NCBI RefSeq assembly: GCF_902506495.1
Contig: NZ_LR733263.1
Coordinates: forward strand, 227,372-291,371
DNA length: 64,000 bases
Direction: 5' to 3'
DNA from: Pseudomonas sp. 8O
GTDB lineage: Bacteria; Pseudomonadota; Gammaproteobacteria; Pseudomonadales; Pseudomonadaceae
Made by a program: the position numbers and the translations under genes. The notes under the pieces are model-generated. The model worked only from the letters and a program-made list of their open reading frames with translations, did not search any database and was not told where the DNA came from. Shown in pieces: positions 46,735 to 55,997 of this stretch (position 1 is its first letter; every line of letters starts with the position of its first letter).

Positions 46735-47907
46735 ATGAGCAGAATTCGCGGACGTTACGTTTTTTCAGTGGTCGCTCTACTGGCGGCAATCGGCCTGGCC
46801 GGCTGCGACCAAGGCGAGCAAGGATGGGGTGAGTCGCCACCACGCGAGGTCGACGTGCTGACCGTCAAGACCGAGCCGTTCACCGTGATCGCCGAACTGC
46901 CAGGCCGTATCGAGCCGGTGCGGGTGGCCGAAGTACGTGCCCGGGTCGCCGGCATCGTGCTCAAACGCACCTTCGAGGAAGGCGCCGACGTCAAGGCCGG
47001 CGACCTGCTGTTCCAGATCGACCCGGCGCCGTTCAAGGCCGCCCTGTCCCGTGCCCAGGGCGAACTGGCCCGGGCCGAGGCGCAGCTGTTCCAGGCGCAG
47101 GCCACGGTCAAGCGCTACGAGCCACTGGTGAAGATCGATGCGGTCAGCAAGCAGGACTTCGATGTGGCCAAGGCTGCCCTGCAAAGCGCCCAGGCCGACA
47201 AGCGCTCGGCCCAAGCCAGCGTGGAAACCGCACGCCTGGACCTGGGTTACGCCGAAGTGCGCGCGCCCATTGCCGGGCGCATTGGCCGCGCCCAGGTGAC
47301 CGAAGGTGCACTGGTCGGCCAGGGTGAAGCCACCCTGCTCGCCCGCATTCAGCAGCTCGACCCGGTCTACGCCGACTTCACCCAGCCGGCCGCCGATGCC
47401 CTGCGCCTGCGCGCAGCCATCGCCGATGGCAAGGTTGCCGGTGCAGCTGATCAGCCCTTGTCGTTGCGCGTCGATGGCACCGATATCGAGAGCAAAGGCA
47501 CCCTGCTGTTCACCGATATCTCGGTAGATCGCAGCACGGGCCAGATCGCCCTGCGCGGGCGCTTCGACAACCCGCAAGGCGTGCTACTGCCCGGCATGTA
47601 CGTGCGCGTGCTGACGCCGCAGGGGCTCAATCAGAACGCCATCCTGGTACCGCAACGCGCCGTGCAGCGTGCCGCCGACGGCCAGGCCAGCGTGATGCTG
47701 CTGGGCGAAGACGACACCGTCGAGGTTCGCCAGGTCACCACCGGCGCCATGCACGGCTCACGCTGGCTGATCGCCGAAGGCCTCGAGGCCGGCGACAAGG
47801 TGATCACCAGCTCGCTGGCCGCCATCAAGCCGGGCGCCAAGGTCGTGCCGCGCGGGGAAGCTGCCGCAGCATCCGACGCGAACGCTCCACAACCCCAGGC
47901 GCAGTAA
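46735..47907 (+). CDS. RND efflux periplasmic adaptor (lipoprotein)
   Basis: A 390-residue membrane fusion protein with a lipoprotein signal (IGLAGC, Cys22), lipoyl half FTVIAELPGRIEPVRVAEVRARVAG, an alpha-hairpin with QAQATVKRYEPLVKIDAVSKQDFD, and beta-barrel/membrane-proximal domains, as in MexA/AcrA. The start MSRIRGR follows AGGTG; the frame is open upstream into the tetR side. It links the RND pump to the outer-membrane factor encoded two genes downstream. Confidence 0.94.
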   Translation: MSRIRGRYVFSVVALLAAIGLAGCDQGEQGWGESPPREVDVLTVKTEPFTVIAELPGRIEPVRVAEVRARVAGIVLKRTFEEGADVKAGDLLFQIDPAPFKAALSRAQGELARAEAQLFQAQATVKRYEPLVKIDAVSKQDFDVAKAALQSAQADKRSAQASVETARLDLGYAEVRAPIAGRIGRAQVTEGALVGQGEATLLARIQQLDPVYADFTQPAADALRLRAAIADGKVAGAADQPLSLRVDGTDIESKGTLLFTDISVDRSTGQIALRGRFDNPQGVLLPGMYVRVLTPQGLNQNAILVPQRAVQRAADGQASVMLLGEDDTVEVRQVTTGAMHGSRWLIAEGLEAGDKVITSSLAAIKPGAKVVPRGEAAAASDANAPQPQAQ

Positions 47908-47922
47908 GCCGGAGAGAACCTC

Positions 47923-50900
47923 ATGTCCCTGTTTTTCATACGGCGCCCCAATTTCGCCTGGGTGGTCGCCCTGTTCATCTCGCTGGCCGGCCTGCTGGCC
48001 ATCCCCTTCCTGCCGGTGGCGCAGTACCCCAACGTGGCGCCGCCACAGATCACCGTCACCGCCACCTATCCCGGCGCCTCGGCGCAGGTGCTGACCGACT
48101 CGGTGACCAGCGTCATCGAGGAAGAGCTCAACGGCGCGAAGAACCTGCTGTACTTCGAGTCCACCAGCAACGCCAACGGTATCGCCGAGATCACCGTGAC
48201 CTTCCAGCCGGGCACCGATCCTGAGCTGGCTCAGGTCGACGTGCAGAACCGCCTGAAGAAAGCCGAGGCACGCATGCCGCAGGCCGTGCTCACCCTGGGT
48301 ATCCAGACCGAGCAGGCCACGGCGGGCTTCCTGCTGATCTACGCGCTGAGCTACAAGGATGGCGGCAAGGACGACAACACCACGGCGCTGGCAGACTACG
48401 CCGCGCGCAACATCAACAACGAAATCCGTCGCGTCCCTGGTGTCGGCAAGCTGCAGTTCTTCGCCTCCGAAGCCGCCATGCGGGTGTGGATAGACCCGCA
48501 GAAGCTGGTCGGCTATGGCCTGTCGATCGACGATGTGAACAACGCCATCCGCGCGCAGAACGTGCAGGTGCCGGCCGGCGCCTTCGGCAGCACGCCAGGC
48601 TCCAGCGAGCAGCAACTGACCGCGACACTGGCGGTCAAGGGCACCCTGGACAACCCGGATGAGTTCGCCGCCATCGTGCTGCGCGCCAACCAGGACGGCT
48701 CGCGCCTGACCCTGGGCGACGTGGCGCGCATCGAGGTCGGCAGCCAGGACTACAACTTCGGCTCGCGCCAGGACGGCAAGCCCGCCGTCGCCGCCGCCGT
48801 GCAGCTGTCGCCCGGTGCCAACGCCATCCAGACTGCCGAGGCGGTGAAACAGCGCCTGACCGAGTTGTCGGTGAACTTCCCGGACAACGTCGAGTTCTCG
48901 GTGCCTTACGACACCTCGCGCTTCGTCGACGTGGCCATCGACAAAGTCATCATGACCCTGGTCGAGGCCATGGTGCTGGTGTTCCTGGTGATGTTCCTGT
49001 TCCTGCAGAACGTGCGCTACACCCTGATCCCGTCCATCGTGGTGCCGGTGTGCCTGCTCGGCACCCTGACCTTCATGTACCTGCTGGGCTTCTCGGTGAA
49101 CATGATGACCATGTTCGGCATGGTGCTGGCCATCGGCATCCTGGTCGACGACGCCATCGTGGTGGTGGAGAACGTCGAGCGGATCATGGCCGAGGAAGGC
49201 CTGGCGCCAGTGCCGGCGACCATCAAGGCGATGGGCCAGGTGTCCGGGGCGATCATCGGCATCACCCTGGTGCTGTCGGCGGTGTTCCTGCCGCTGGCCT
49301 TCATGTCCGGCTCGGTCGGTGTGATCTACCAGCAGTTCTCGCTGTCGCTGGCGGTGTCGATTCTGTTCTCCGGCTTCCTTGCCCTGACCTTCACCCCGGC
49401 GCTGTGCGCGACGATTCTCAAGCCCATCCCAGAGGGGCATCACGAGAAAACCGGTTTCTTCGGCGCCTTCAACCGCCTGTTCACTCGCCTGACCGGACGT
49501 TACACCGCGCTCAACGGCAAGCTGGTGCCACGCGCAGGCCGCCTCATGTTCGTCTACCTGGGCATCGTGGTGCTGATGAGCTTTTTCTACCTGCGCCTGC
49601 CGGAATCCTTCGTGCCGGTCGAAGACCAGGGCTACATGATCGTCGACATCCAGCTGCCACCGGGCGCCACCCGTGAGCGCACCTCGGCTGCCGGCGAGGA
49701 ACTGGAAGAGTTCCTGATGGGCCGCGACGCCATCGAGACCTCCTTCCTGGTGCTCGGCTTCAGCTTCTCCGGCATGGGTGAGAACGCTGCCATCGCCTTC
49801 CCGCTGCTCAAGGACTGGTCGGAGCGTGACTCAACCCAATCACCGGAAGCCGAATCGACAGCGGTCAACCAGCACTTCGCCAACCTCGACGACGGCGCCA
49901 TGATGGCCGTACCACCACCACCAATCGAAGGCCTGGGCAATTCCGGCGGCTTCGCGCTGCGCCTGCAGGATCGCGCCAGTCTCGGTCGCGACGCCCTGCT
50001 CGCCGCACGCGACGAGGTGCTGGGCAAGGTCAACGGCAACCCGAAATTCCTCTACGCCATGATGGAAGGTCTGGCCGAGGCGCCGCAGTTGCGCCTGGTC
50101 ATCGACCGCGAACAAGCGCGTACCCTCGGTGTGAGCTTCGAGTCGGTGAGCAGCGCACTGTCTACCGCCTTCGGCTCCTCGGTGATCAACGACTTTGCCA
50201 ACGCAGGTCGCCAGCAACGCGTGGTTGTGCAGGCCGAGCAGGCCGAACGGATGACCCCGGAAAGCGTGCTCCGGCTGCACGTGCCCAACGACAGCGGCGG
50301 CCTGGTGCCCCTTAGCGCCTTCGTCACCACCCAGTGGGAAGAAGGCCCGGTGCAGATCGCCCGCTACAACGGTTATCCGTCGATCCGCATCGCTGGCGAC
50401 GCCGCCCCTGGGGTGAGCACCGGCGAGGCCATGGCCGAACTGGAGCGCATCGCCGCCGAGCTGCCGGAAGGCATCGGCTACGAGTGGACCGGCCTGTCGT
50501 ATCAGGAGCGCGTCGCCAGCGGCCAGGCAGTGATGCTCTTCGCCCTGGCCATCACCGTGGTGTTCCTGCTGCTGGTAGCCCTCTACGAGAGCTGGGCGAT
50601 CCCGCTGAGCGTGATGCTCATCGTGCCGGTCGGCGCCCTCGGCGCAGTGCTGGCGGTGACCGCAATCGGCCTGCCCAACGACGTTTACTTCAAGGTCGGC
50701 CTGATCACCGTGATCGGCCTGGCTGCGAAGAACGCCATCCTCATCGTCGAGTTCGCCAAGGATTTGTGGGAAGACGGCTACTCGCTGCGCGATGCCGCCC
50801 TCGAAGCCGCACGCCTGCGTTTCCGCCCGATCATCATGACCTCCATGGCCTTCATGCTCGGCGTGGTACCTCTGGCCATCGCCACCGGCGCCGGCGCCGC

Positions 50901-51057
50901 CAGCCAGCGCGCACTGGGTACCGGCGTACTGGGCGGCATGCTCAGCGCAACCCTGCTCGGGGTGATTTTCGTGCCGATCTTCTTCGTCTGGGTGCTGTCG
51001 CTGCTGCGTACCAAGCCTCAGCAAACCGACAACCATCCCCTGCACAAAGCGGAGTAA
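47923..51057 (+). CDS. RND multidrug efflux transporter (HAE1 family)
   Basis: A 1044-residue inner-membrane pump with twelve helices and two large periplasmic loops, the AcrB/MexB layout. MSLFFIRRPNFAWVVALFIS opens helix 1; GIVVDDAIVVVENVERIM-like sequence (GILVDDAIVVVENVE) in helix 4 carries the proton-relay aspartates and the lysine is in helix 10 (GLAAKNAILIVEFAK). It exports amphipathic drugs in exchange for protons. The gap to the adaptor gene is 15 bases and to the outer-membrane gene 4 bases. Confidence 0.96.
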   Translation: MSLFFIRRPNFAWVVALFISLAGLLAIPFLPVAQYPNVAPPQITVTATYPGASAQVLTDSVTSVIEEELNGAKNLLYFESTSNANGIAEITVTFQPGTDPELAQVDVQNRLKKAEARMPQAVLTLGIQTEQATAGFLLIYALSYKDGGKDDNTTALADYAARNINNEIRRVPGVGKLQFFASEAAMRVWIDPQKLVGYGLSIDDVNNAIRAQNVQVPAGAFGSTPGSSEQQLTATLAVKGTLDNPDEFAAIVLRANQDGSRLTLGDVARIEVGSQDYNFGSRQDGKPAVAAAVQLSPGANAIQTAEAVKQRLTELSVNFPDNVEFSVPYDTSRFVDVAIDKVIMTLVEAMVLVFLVMFLFLQNVRYTLIPSIVVPVCLLGTLTFMYLLGFSVNMMTMFGMVLAIGILVDDAIVVVENVERIMAEEGLAPVPATIKAMGQVSGAIIGITLVLSAVFLPLAFMSGSVGVIYQQFSLSLAVSILFSGFLALTFTPALCATILKPIPEGHHEKTGFFGAFNRLFTRLTGRYTALNGKLVPRAGRLMFVYLGIVVLMSFFYLRLPESFVPVEDQGYMIVDIQLPPGATRERTSAAGEELEEFLMGRDAIETSFLVLGFSFSGMGENAAIAFPLLKDWSERDSTQSPEAESTAVNQHFANLDDGAMMAVPPPPIEGLGNSGGFALRLQDRASLGRDALLAARDEVLGKVNGNPKFLYAMMEGLAEAPQLRLVIDREQARTLGVSFESVSSALSTAFGSSVINDFANAGRQQRVVVQAEQAERMTPESVLRLHVPNDSGGLVPLSAFVTTQWEEGPVQIARYNGYPSIRIAGDAAPGVSTGEAMAELERIAAELPEGIGYEWTGLSYQERVASGQAVMLFALAITVVFLLLVALYESWAIPLSVMLIVPVGALGAVLAVTAIGLPNDVYFKVGLITVIGLAAKNAILIVEFAKDLWEDGYSLRDAALEAARLRFRPIIMTSMAFMLGVVPLAIATGAGAASQRALGTGVLGGMLSATLLGVIFVPIFFVWVLSLLRTKPQQTDNHPLHKAE

Positions 51058-51061
51058 TGCG

Positions 51062-52462
51062 ATGACCTCTCACCTCATGCTGCGCCCCGCTCTGCTGACC
51101 CTGGCCATCGCCCTTGGCGGCTGCTCCCTGGCGCCTCATTACGAGCGGCCAGAGGCGCCGGTCGCCGCTGACTGGCAGGTGGCCGACGCCAATGGCAGCC
51201 GCGCGCAAGCGCTGGACTGGCAGATCTTCATCGTCGATGCCGACCTGCGCCGCGCGGTGGATACCGCACTGAACAACAACCGCAGCCTGCGCCAGGCGCT
51301 GCTGGACATCGAGGCGGCGCGCGCGCAGTACCGCATCCAGCGCGCCGACCGTCTACCGTCGCTCAATGCCAATGTCAGCGGCAACCGCCAGCGCTTGCCG
51401 GCAGATCAGTCGCAAACCGGCCGCTCGGAGGTCACCAGCGTCTATCAGGTCGGCCTAGGCCTGGCCGAGTACGAAGTCGACCTGTTCGGCCGCGTGCGCA
51501 ATCTGTCAGAGTCTGCACTGGAAACCTACCTGGCCACCGAGGAAGCGACCCGCGCCACCCAGATCAGCCTGATTGCCGAGGTGATCCAGGCCTACCTGAC
51601 CCGCGATGGCGCGCTACGCCGCCAAGTGCTGGTGGAGCAGACCCTGGAAAGCCGCCTGGCCTCGCTGGAGCTGGTCAGCAGACGCCGCGAAGTAGGCGCC
51701 GCCACCGCCCTGGATTATCAGGAAGCGGTCGGCCTCGCCGAGCAGGCCAAGGCCGAACGGGAAAGCACCGAGCGCCAGCTGCGCCAGGCGGACAACGCCC
51801 TGGCGCTGCTGCTCGGCACGCCAGACGCCGGGCAACTGTTGCCGTCGACCCCACGCGACGAGCTGATGGTGCTGCAAGACATCGCCCCCGGCACCAGCTC
51901 GGAACTGATCGAACGGCGCCCCGACATTCTTGCCAGCGAACATCGCCTCAAGGCGCGCAATGCCGATATCGGCGCGGCCCGTGCGGCGTTCTTCCCGCGC
52001 ATCACCCTGACCGGGTCGGTGGGCAGCTCCAGTACCGAGTTGTCCGGGCTGTTCGAGGGCGGCTCGCGGGCCTGGAGCTTCGCCCCGACGCTGTCGCTGC
52101 CAATCTTTGCCGGCGGCCGTAACCGCGCCAACCTGGATCTCGCCGAAGTGCGCCAGGACGCCGCTGTGGCCGACTACGAAGGCACCATCCAGACCGCCTT
52201 CCGCGAAGTCGCCGACGCCCTCGCCGCCACCGACACGCTGCGCCGTGAAGAAGCCGCGCGGCGCGCCCTGGCCGAGTCCAGCCGAGCGGCCGAAGCCCTG
52301 GCCGAAGCTCGCTACAGAGGTGGTGTGGATGACCACCTGCGCTACCTGGATGCCCAGCGCAGCAGCTTCAACGACCAGACCACGCTGATCCAGATCAGCA
52401 CCGAGCGCCAACTGGCGCTGGCCGATCTGTTCCGGGCACTGGGTGGCGGCTGGCAACGCTAG
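51062..52462 (+). CDS. Outer-membrane factor of the RND pump (OprM/NodT family)
   Basis: A 466-residue TolC-type lipoprotein: signal ending LGGCSLAPHYERPEAP (Cys21), two outer-membrane-factor repeats with long helices, and the family pattern VEYEVDLFGRVRNL-like AEYEVDLFGRVRN and ERRPDILASEHRLKARNADIGAARAAFFPRI. It forms the outer-membrane and periplasmic tunnel, completing a three-component pump. It ends at a strong terminator. Confidence 0.95.
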   Translation: MTSHLMLRPALLTLAIALGGCSLAPHYERPEAPVAADWQVADANGSRAQALDWQIFIVDADLRRAVDTALNNNRSLRQALLDIEAARAQYRIQRADRLPSLNANVSGNRQRLPADQSQTGRSEVTSVYQVGLGLAEYEVDLFGRVRNLSESALETYLATEEATRATQISLIAEVIQAYLTRDGALRRQVLVEQTLESRLASLELVSRRREVGAATALDYQEAVGLAEQAKAERESTERQLRQADNALALLLGTPDAGQLLPSTPRDELMVLQDIAPGTSSELIERRPDILASEHRLKARNADIGAARAAFFPRITLTGSVGSSSTELSGLFEGGSRAWSFAPTLSLPIFAGGRNRANLDLAEVRQDAAVADYEGTIQTAFREVADALAATDTLRREEAARRALAESSRAAEALAEARYRGGVDDHLRYLDAQRSSFNDQTTLIQISTERQLALADLFRALGGGWQR

Positions 52463-52479
52463 CCTACTCACCACAACAA

Positions 52480-52516
52480 ACGACAAGGCCACGCATCAGC
52501 GTGGCCTTGTCGTTTT
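52480..52516. terminator. Terminator after the RND operon
   Basis: CGACAAGGCCACGC, ATCA loop, GCGTGGCCTTGTCG then TTTT. It also lies at the end of the convergent small gene at 52536. Confidence 0.93.
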
Positions 52517-52535
52517 CGATCAATGCGTACTCGAC

Positions 52536-52937
52536 CTAGCCAGCTCCCAGCAAATCGTTGGCATCGAGCAGACGCCAGGCGATTTCCGGCCTTTTCTCCA
52601 TCGCCCGTCGGATCGCCGCCGGAATGCTCTGCCGGGTCTTGCGACACAGTCCCGGGTGGGCATCGAAATGCATGTGGATACCACGCATGCTGCGCACCTC
52701 GCCATGGGCCGGCTCGATATGCAGGCGAATGCCCAACTGCTCGAACATACGCTGCCGCATGCGCTCGAGATCATCCAGGCTCTGCAGGTTTTCCAGACGC
52801 TCGAGCAGGCGCTGCTCCTCGCTGCGGTTCAGCAGCAAAATGCGCGTGTCGGCGCCAGGCCTGTCCAGCAGCTCGTCACGCTGACAATCGCAGGCACCCG
52901 GTGGGCAGGGAGTACGCAGGGGCAATGGTGAATTCAT
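52536..52937 (-). CDS. Conserved small protein with CPPGACDC motif
   Basis: A 133-residue soluble protein. The N-terminus MNSPLPLRTPCPPGACDCQRDELL has three closely spaced cysteines (C-x4-C-x-C) that could bind a metal. The middle is helical (EEQRLLERLENLQSLDDLERMRQRMFEQLGI) and the end contains KTRQSIPAAIRRAMEKRPE. I associate the pattern with a pseudomonad-specific conserved hypothetical family but cannot name a function. The listed ATG is preceded by AGGA; the frame remains open 35 codons further. Confidence 0.75.
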   Translation of the reverse strand: MNSPLPLRTPCPPGACDCQRDELLDRPGADTRILLLNRSEEQRLLERLENLQSLDDLERMRQRMFEQLGIRLHIEPAHGEVRSMRGIHMHFDAHPGLCRKTRQSIPAAIRRAMEKRPEIAWRLLDANDLLGAG

Positions 52938-53044
52938 GGTCCTGATCATAGCCATAGCCAGGCGCGCTGCCCATCCACTCCCATCGCTTGGCTTGCCTAC
53001 GCTGCAGACTCCGTTAAGCTCACAGCATTCCCCCCGATGCAAGG

Positions 53045-53731
53045 ATGAACACCATGCTGCGCCTCACCACGTTCGCCGCTGGCCTGCTGCTTTCTGCCAA
53101 CGTCTTCGCCCTGTCCCTCTCCGACCTGAGCCAGCAGGACGCCAGTGGCGGCCTCAAGGATGCCCTGATCCAGGGCGCCCAGGTGGCCGTCAAGCAACTG
53201 GGTACGCCCGGCGGTTTCAGCAACAACCCGGACGTGCGCATCGAGCTGCCCGGGACGCTCGGCAAGGCCGCCAAGACCATGAAGATGATGGGCATGGGCG
53301 CCCAGGTCGATCAGCTCGAAGCGAGCATGAACAAGGCCGCCGAGGCCGCCGTACCACAGGCCCAGGCGCTGCTGGTCGACGCTGTGAAGAAGATGACCGT
53401 GGCCGACGCCAAGTCGATTCTCAGCGGCCCGCAGGACTCGGCCACCCAGTACCTGAACAAGAGCAGCCGCGAGCAGATCCGCGCCAAGTTCCTGCCCATC
53501 GTCAAGCAGGCCACCGACCAGGTCGGTCTGGCCCAGCAGTACAACGCCTTCGCCGGCCAGGCCGCCAGCTTTGGCGTGGTCGACGCCAAGAGCAGCACGG
53601 TGGAAAGCTACGTCACTGAACAGGCGCTCGACGGCCTATTCGAGATGATTGCCAAGCAGGAGGCCAGCATTCGCCAGAACCCGGCCGGTGCCGCTACCAG
53701 CCTGGCGAAGAAGGTATTCGGCGCGCTCTGA
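53045..53731 (+). CDS. DUF4197 secreted protein
   Basis: A 228-residue protein with a signal peptide cut after VFA (~residue 22) and the DUF4197 body, beginning LSLSDLSQQDASGGLKDALIQGAQVAVKQLG, with helical content and DAKSILSGPQDSATQYLNKSS in the middle. The function is unknown; it is probably periplasmic. A second in-frame ATG at 53054 has a better spaced AAGGA and may be the true start. Confidence 0.88.
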   Translation: MNTMLRLTTFAAGLLLSANVFALSLSDLSQQDASGGLKDALIQGAQVAVKQLGTPGGFSNNPDVRIELPGTLGKAAKTMKMMGMGAQVDQLEASMNKAAEAAVPQAQALLVDAVKKMTVADAKSILSGPQDSATQYLNKSSREQIRAKFLPIVKQATDQVGLAQQYNAFAGQAASFGVVDAKSSTVESYVTEQALDGLFEMIAKQEASIRQNPAGAATSLAKKVFGAL

Positions 53732-53764
53732 GTGCCCTGGCGGCAGATGCTCTCCGCCGCCACG

Positions 53765-55120
53765 CTAGGCGAATGGCAGCATCACCCGCACCTCCAGCCC
53801 GCCCTCCGCTCTATTGCCGAGGCTCAGCCGACCGCCATGTTCCAGCACCGTGGCGCGCGCAGCCGATAACCCCAGGCCGACGCCGCCAGTGTGTTTGTTG
53901 CGTGAGGCCTCCAGACGGTAGAACGGCGCGAATACCGCCTCCTGCTGCTCCACGGGGATACCCGGCCCACGGTCGAGCACGCGGATTTCGACACCCTCAT
54001 CATCGGCCTGCAGCATCACCTGTGCTTCACGTCCGTATCTGACGGCGTTCTCCAGCAGGTTGACCAGCATGCGCTTGATCGTGATCGGCCGACCGACATA
54101 GACCTGGCGCCTGGGCACCTGTATCGCCACCTCAACGCCGGAATCCCTGAAGTCGTCGACGATGGTGCGCAGCAGCTCACTCAGGTCGAAAGCCGTCGCC
54201 GTTTCGAGGCGAGCCTCATCACGAAAGAAATCCAGCGCCGAGTTGACCATCGCCTGCATTTCGTCGACATCGCTGAACAGCTTCGCCTGCTGCTCCGCAT
54301 CCTCGATGAACTCGCCACGCAGCCGCATGCGTGTCAGCGGCGCCCGCAGATCATGGGAGATGGCTGCCAGCATCTGCGTACGATCATCGAGAAAGTGCCG
54401 TAGCCGCGACTGCATGGCATTGAACGCGACGATGACCTGACGGATTTCCTGAGGCCCCTCTGGCGTTATCGGCGGCGCCCTGAAGTCCACCCCGAAACGC
54501 TGCGCGCCCTGCGCGAAACGCTCCAACGGAGCAGCCAGGTAGCGGGTGGCAACCAGTGCCACGATGATGGTCGAGATCATCATCAAGACCAGATACACCA
54601 GACTGCGCGGTACCCTCTCCAGCCCCCAGATGCGAGACGCCGTGGAGAACTCCATCCAGCTGCCATCGGCCAGTTCGATCATCAGCACATAACGGCTTTC
54701 ATCGCGCGGCGACGGCCAGTCCTTCGGTTCATAGGCCTCGATCCTGGCCTGCGGCCGCTGCAACAACTGCTGCAACACGTCAGCGCCGTAACGGAAAACA
54801 GAATCATCGATCGCCGGGACCTGAGCGTCACTGTGCTGCCGTAACCAGCGAGCGTTGAAGGACTCATCGCCAGCTGCATCAGCCGCCTTCTGCCTCTGCT
54901 CGGGCGGTAGCGCATCTGCAATCCGGGCAATGCCGGCCATGCGCTCCATCAATCCCGCCTCCAGCAATGGCGGTCGCGCCCATACGCCTGCCAGCAGACT
55001 GAGCAGCGAACTCAGCAGCAAGGCGGTCAGCATCGAAGCCAGGGTGGTCAGGGCGATCCAGCGCGCGACGGTGTCACGCGTCAGCCAGATACCGCCCTTT
55101 AGTCGCGACAACCACCTCAT
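53765..55120 (-). CDS. Sensor histidine kinase
   Basis: A 451-residue membrane kinase with helices at ~20-50 and ~175-195 around a periplasmic domain, HAMP (~195-250), H-box LAAISHDLRAPLTRMRLR, N-box NLLENAVRYG, and G-boxes DRGPGIPVEQQ and GGVGLGLSAARATV. It is the partner of the OmpR-type regulator encoded just upstream (ATGA overlap). No signal can be deduced; MlaA being divergent hints at an envelope stress link but that is a guess. Confidence 0.9.
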   Translation of the reverse strand: MRWLSRLKGGIWLTRDTVARWIALTTLASMLTALLLSSLLSLLAGVWARPPLLEAGLMERMAGIARIADALPPEQRQKAADAAGDESFNARWLRQHSDAQVPAIDDSVFRYGADVLQQLLQRPQARIEAYEPKDWPSPRDESRYVLMIELADGSWMEFSTASRIWGLERVPRSLVYLVLMMISTIIVALVATRYLAAPLERFAQGAQRFGVDFRAPPITPEGPQEIRQVIVAFNAMQSRLRHFLDDRTQMLAAISHDLRAPLTRMRLRGEFIEDAEQQAKLFSDVDEMQAMVNSALDFFRDEARLETATAFDLSELLRTIVDDFRDSGVEVAIQVPRRQVYVGRPITIKRMLVNLLENAVRYGREAQVMLQADDEGVEIRVLDRGPGIPVEQQEAVFAPFYRLEASRNKHTGGVGLGLSAARATVLEHGGRLSLGNRAEGGLEVRVMLPFA

Positions 55121-55839
55121 CGTTTCACCACTACACAGGGCGTGAAGAGATAGCCGATATGACGGATGGTACGAATCATCGAACTGCGCGTGGGCTCGGC
55201 ATCGAGCTTGCGCCGTAACCGACTGACCTGCACATCGACGCTTCGATCGAAAGCGTCATAGGCTTCACCGCGCGCCATGTCGAGCAGCTGCTGACGACTC
55301 AGCACACGCTGCGGATGCTCGGCGAGTACCAACAGCAGTTCGAACTCGCCAGCCGAAAGGGGAATCAGGACTTTGTCTGGTGAGCGCAGCTCGCGGCGGG
55401 TCACGTCGAGCTGCCAGCCAGCGAACTCCAGGATCGGCCGTGGCCGCTCATGCAGCACGCTGCGTACCTCGCCTGTACGACGCAACACCGCACGCACCCG
55501 CGCCAGCAATTCGCGGGCATCGAAGGGCTTGCTCAGGTAATCGTCTGCGCCCAGTTCCAGCCCCACTACCCGATCACTCAGCTCGCTCATCGCCGTCAGC
55601 ATGATGATCGCCATCGAGTGCTCGGTGCGCAGGCGCTGACACAGCACCAGGCCACTGTCGCCGGGTAGCATCACGTCGAGGATCACCAGATCCGGCAGTT
55701 GCCGCTCGAGCGCGCGCCACAGCGCCTGTCCGTCGGTGGCAACGTCCACGCTATAGCCGTGCTGCTCGAGAAACCTCTTCAGCAGAGCAAGAACTTCGGT
55801 GTCGTCGTCCACCAGCAACAAGCGACTCACGGCCAGCAC
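55117..55839 (-). CDS. Response regulator, OmpR family
   Basis: A 240-residue regulator with receiver motifs LLVDDDTE, phospho-Asp in LVILDVMLPGDSGLVLCQ, IIMLTAM, LSKPFDARELL and a C-terminal winged helix (VDVQVSRLRRKLDAEP…SMIRTIRHIGYLF). It is translationally coupled to the kinase gene. Upstream, a CTGTTGGCAACAG palindrome sits in the region shared with mlaA. Confidence 0.92.
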   Translation of the reverse strand: MLAVSRLLLVDDDTEVLALLKRFLEQHGYSVDVATDGQALWRALERQLPDLVILDVMLPGDSGLVLCQRLRTEHSMAIIMLTAMSELSDRVVGLELGADDYLSKPFDARELLARVRAVLRRTGEVRSVLHERPRPILEFAGWQLDVTRRELRSPDKVLIPLSAGEFELLLVLAEHPQRVLSRQQLLDMARGEAYDAFDRSVDVQVSRLRRKLDAEPTRSSMIRTIRHIGYLFTPCVVVKR

Positions 55840-55919
55840 ACCCTCGATGCATTTGCGAACGCCTATCTAAAACCATCGAACGCCTGCCGTCATATATTTC
55901 AATCCGGCAACAAAGCTTC

Positions 55920-55932
55920 CTGTTGGCAACAG
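55920..55932. promoter_or_regulatory. Palindrome between the response regulator and mlaA
   Basis: CTGTTGGCAACAG is a perfect 6-bp-arm palindrome with one central base. Role unknown. Confidence 0.3.
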
Positions 55933-55997
55933 AGCGGACATCCCCGGGCAAAAATGTCTTGGCAACCTCGGCGCAGTTTCCTATCGAGGTGTTCCGC

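Noticed and set aside
47758..49443. 561-codon minus-strand frame opposite the RND genes
   Set aside because: His/Asp/Gln-rich antisense shadow without domain features.
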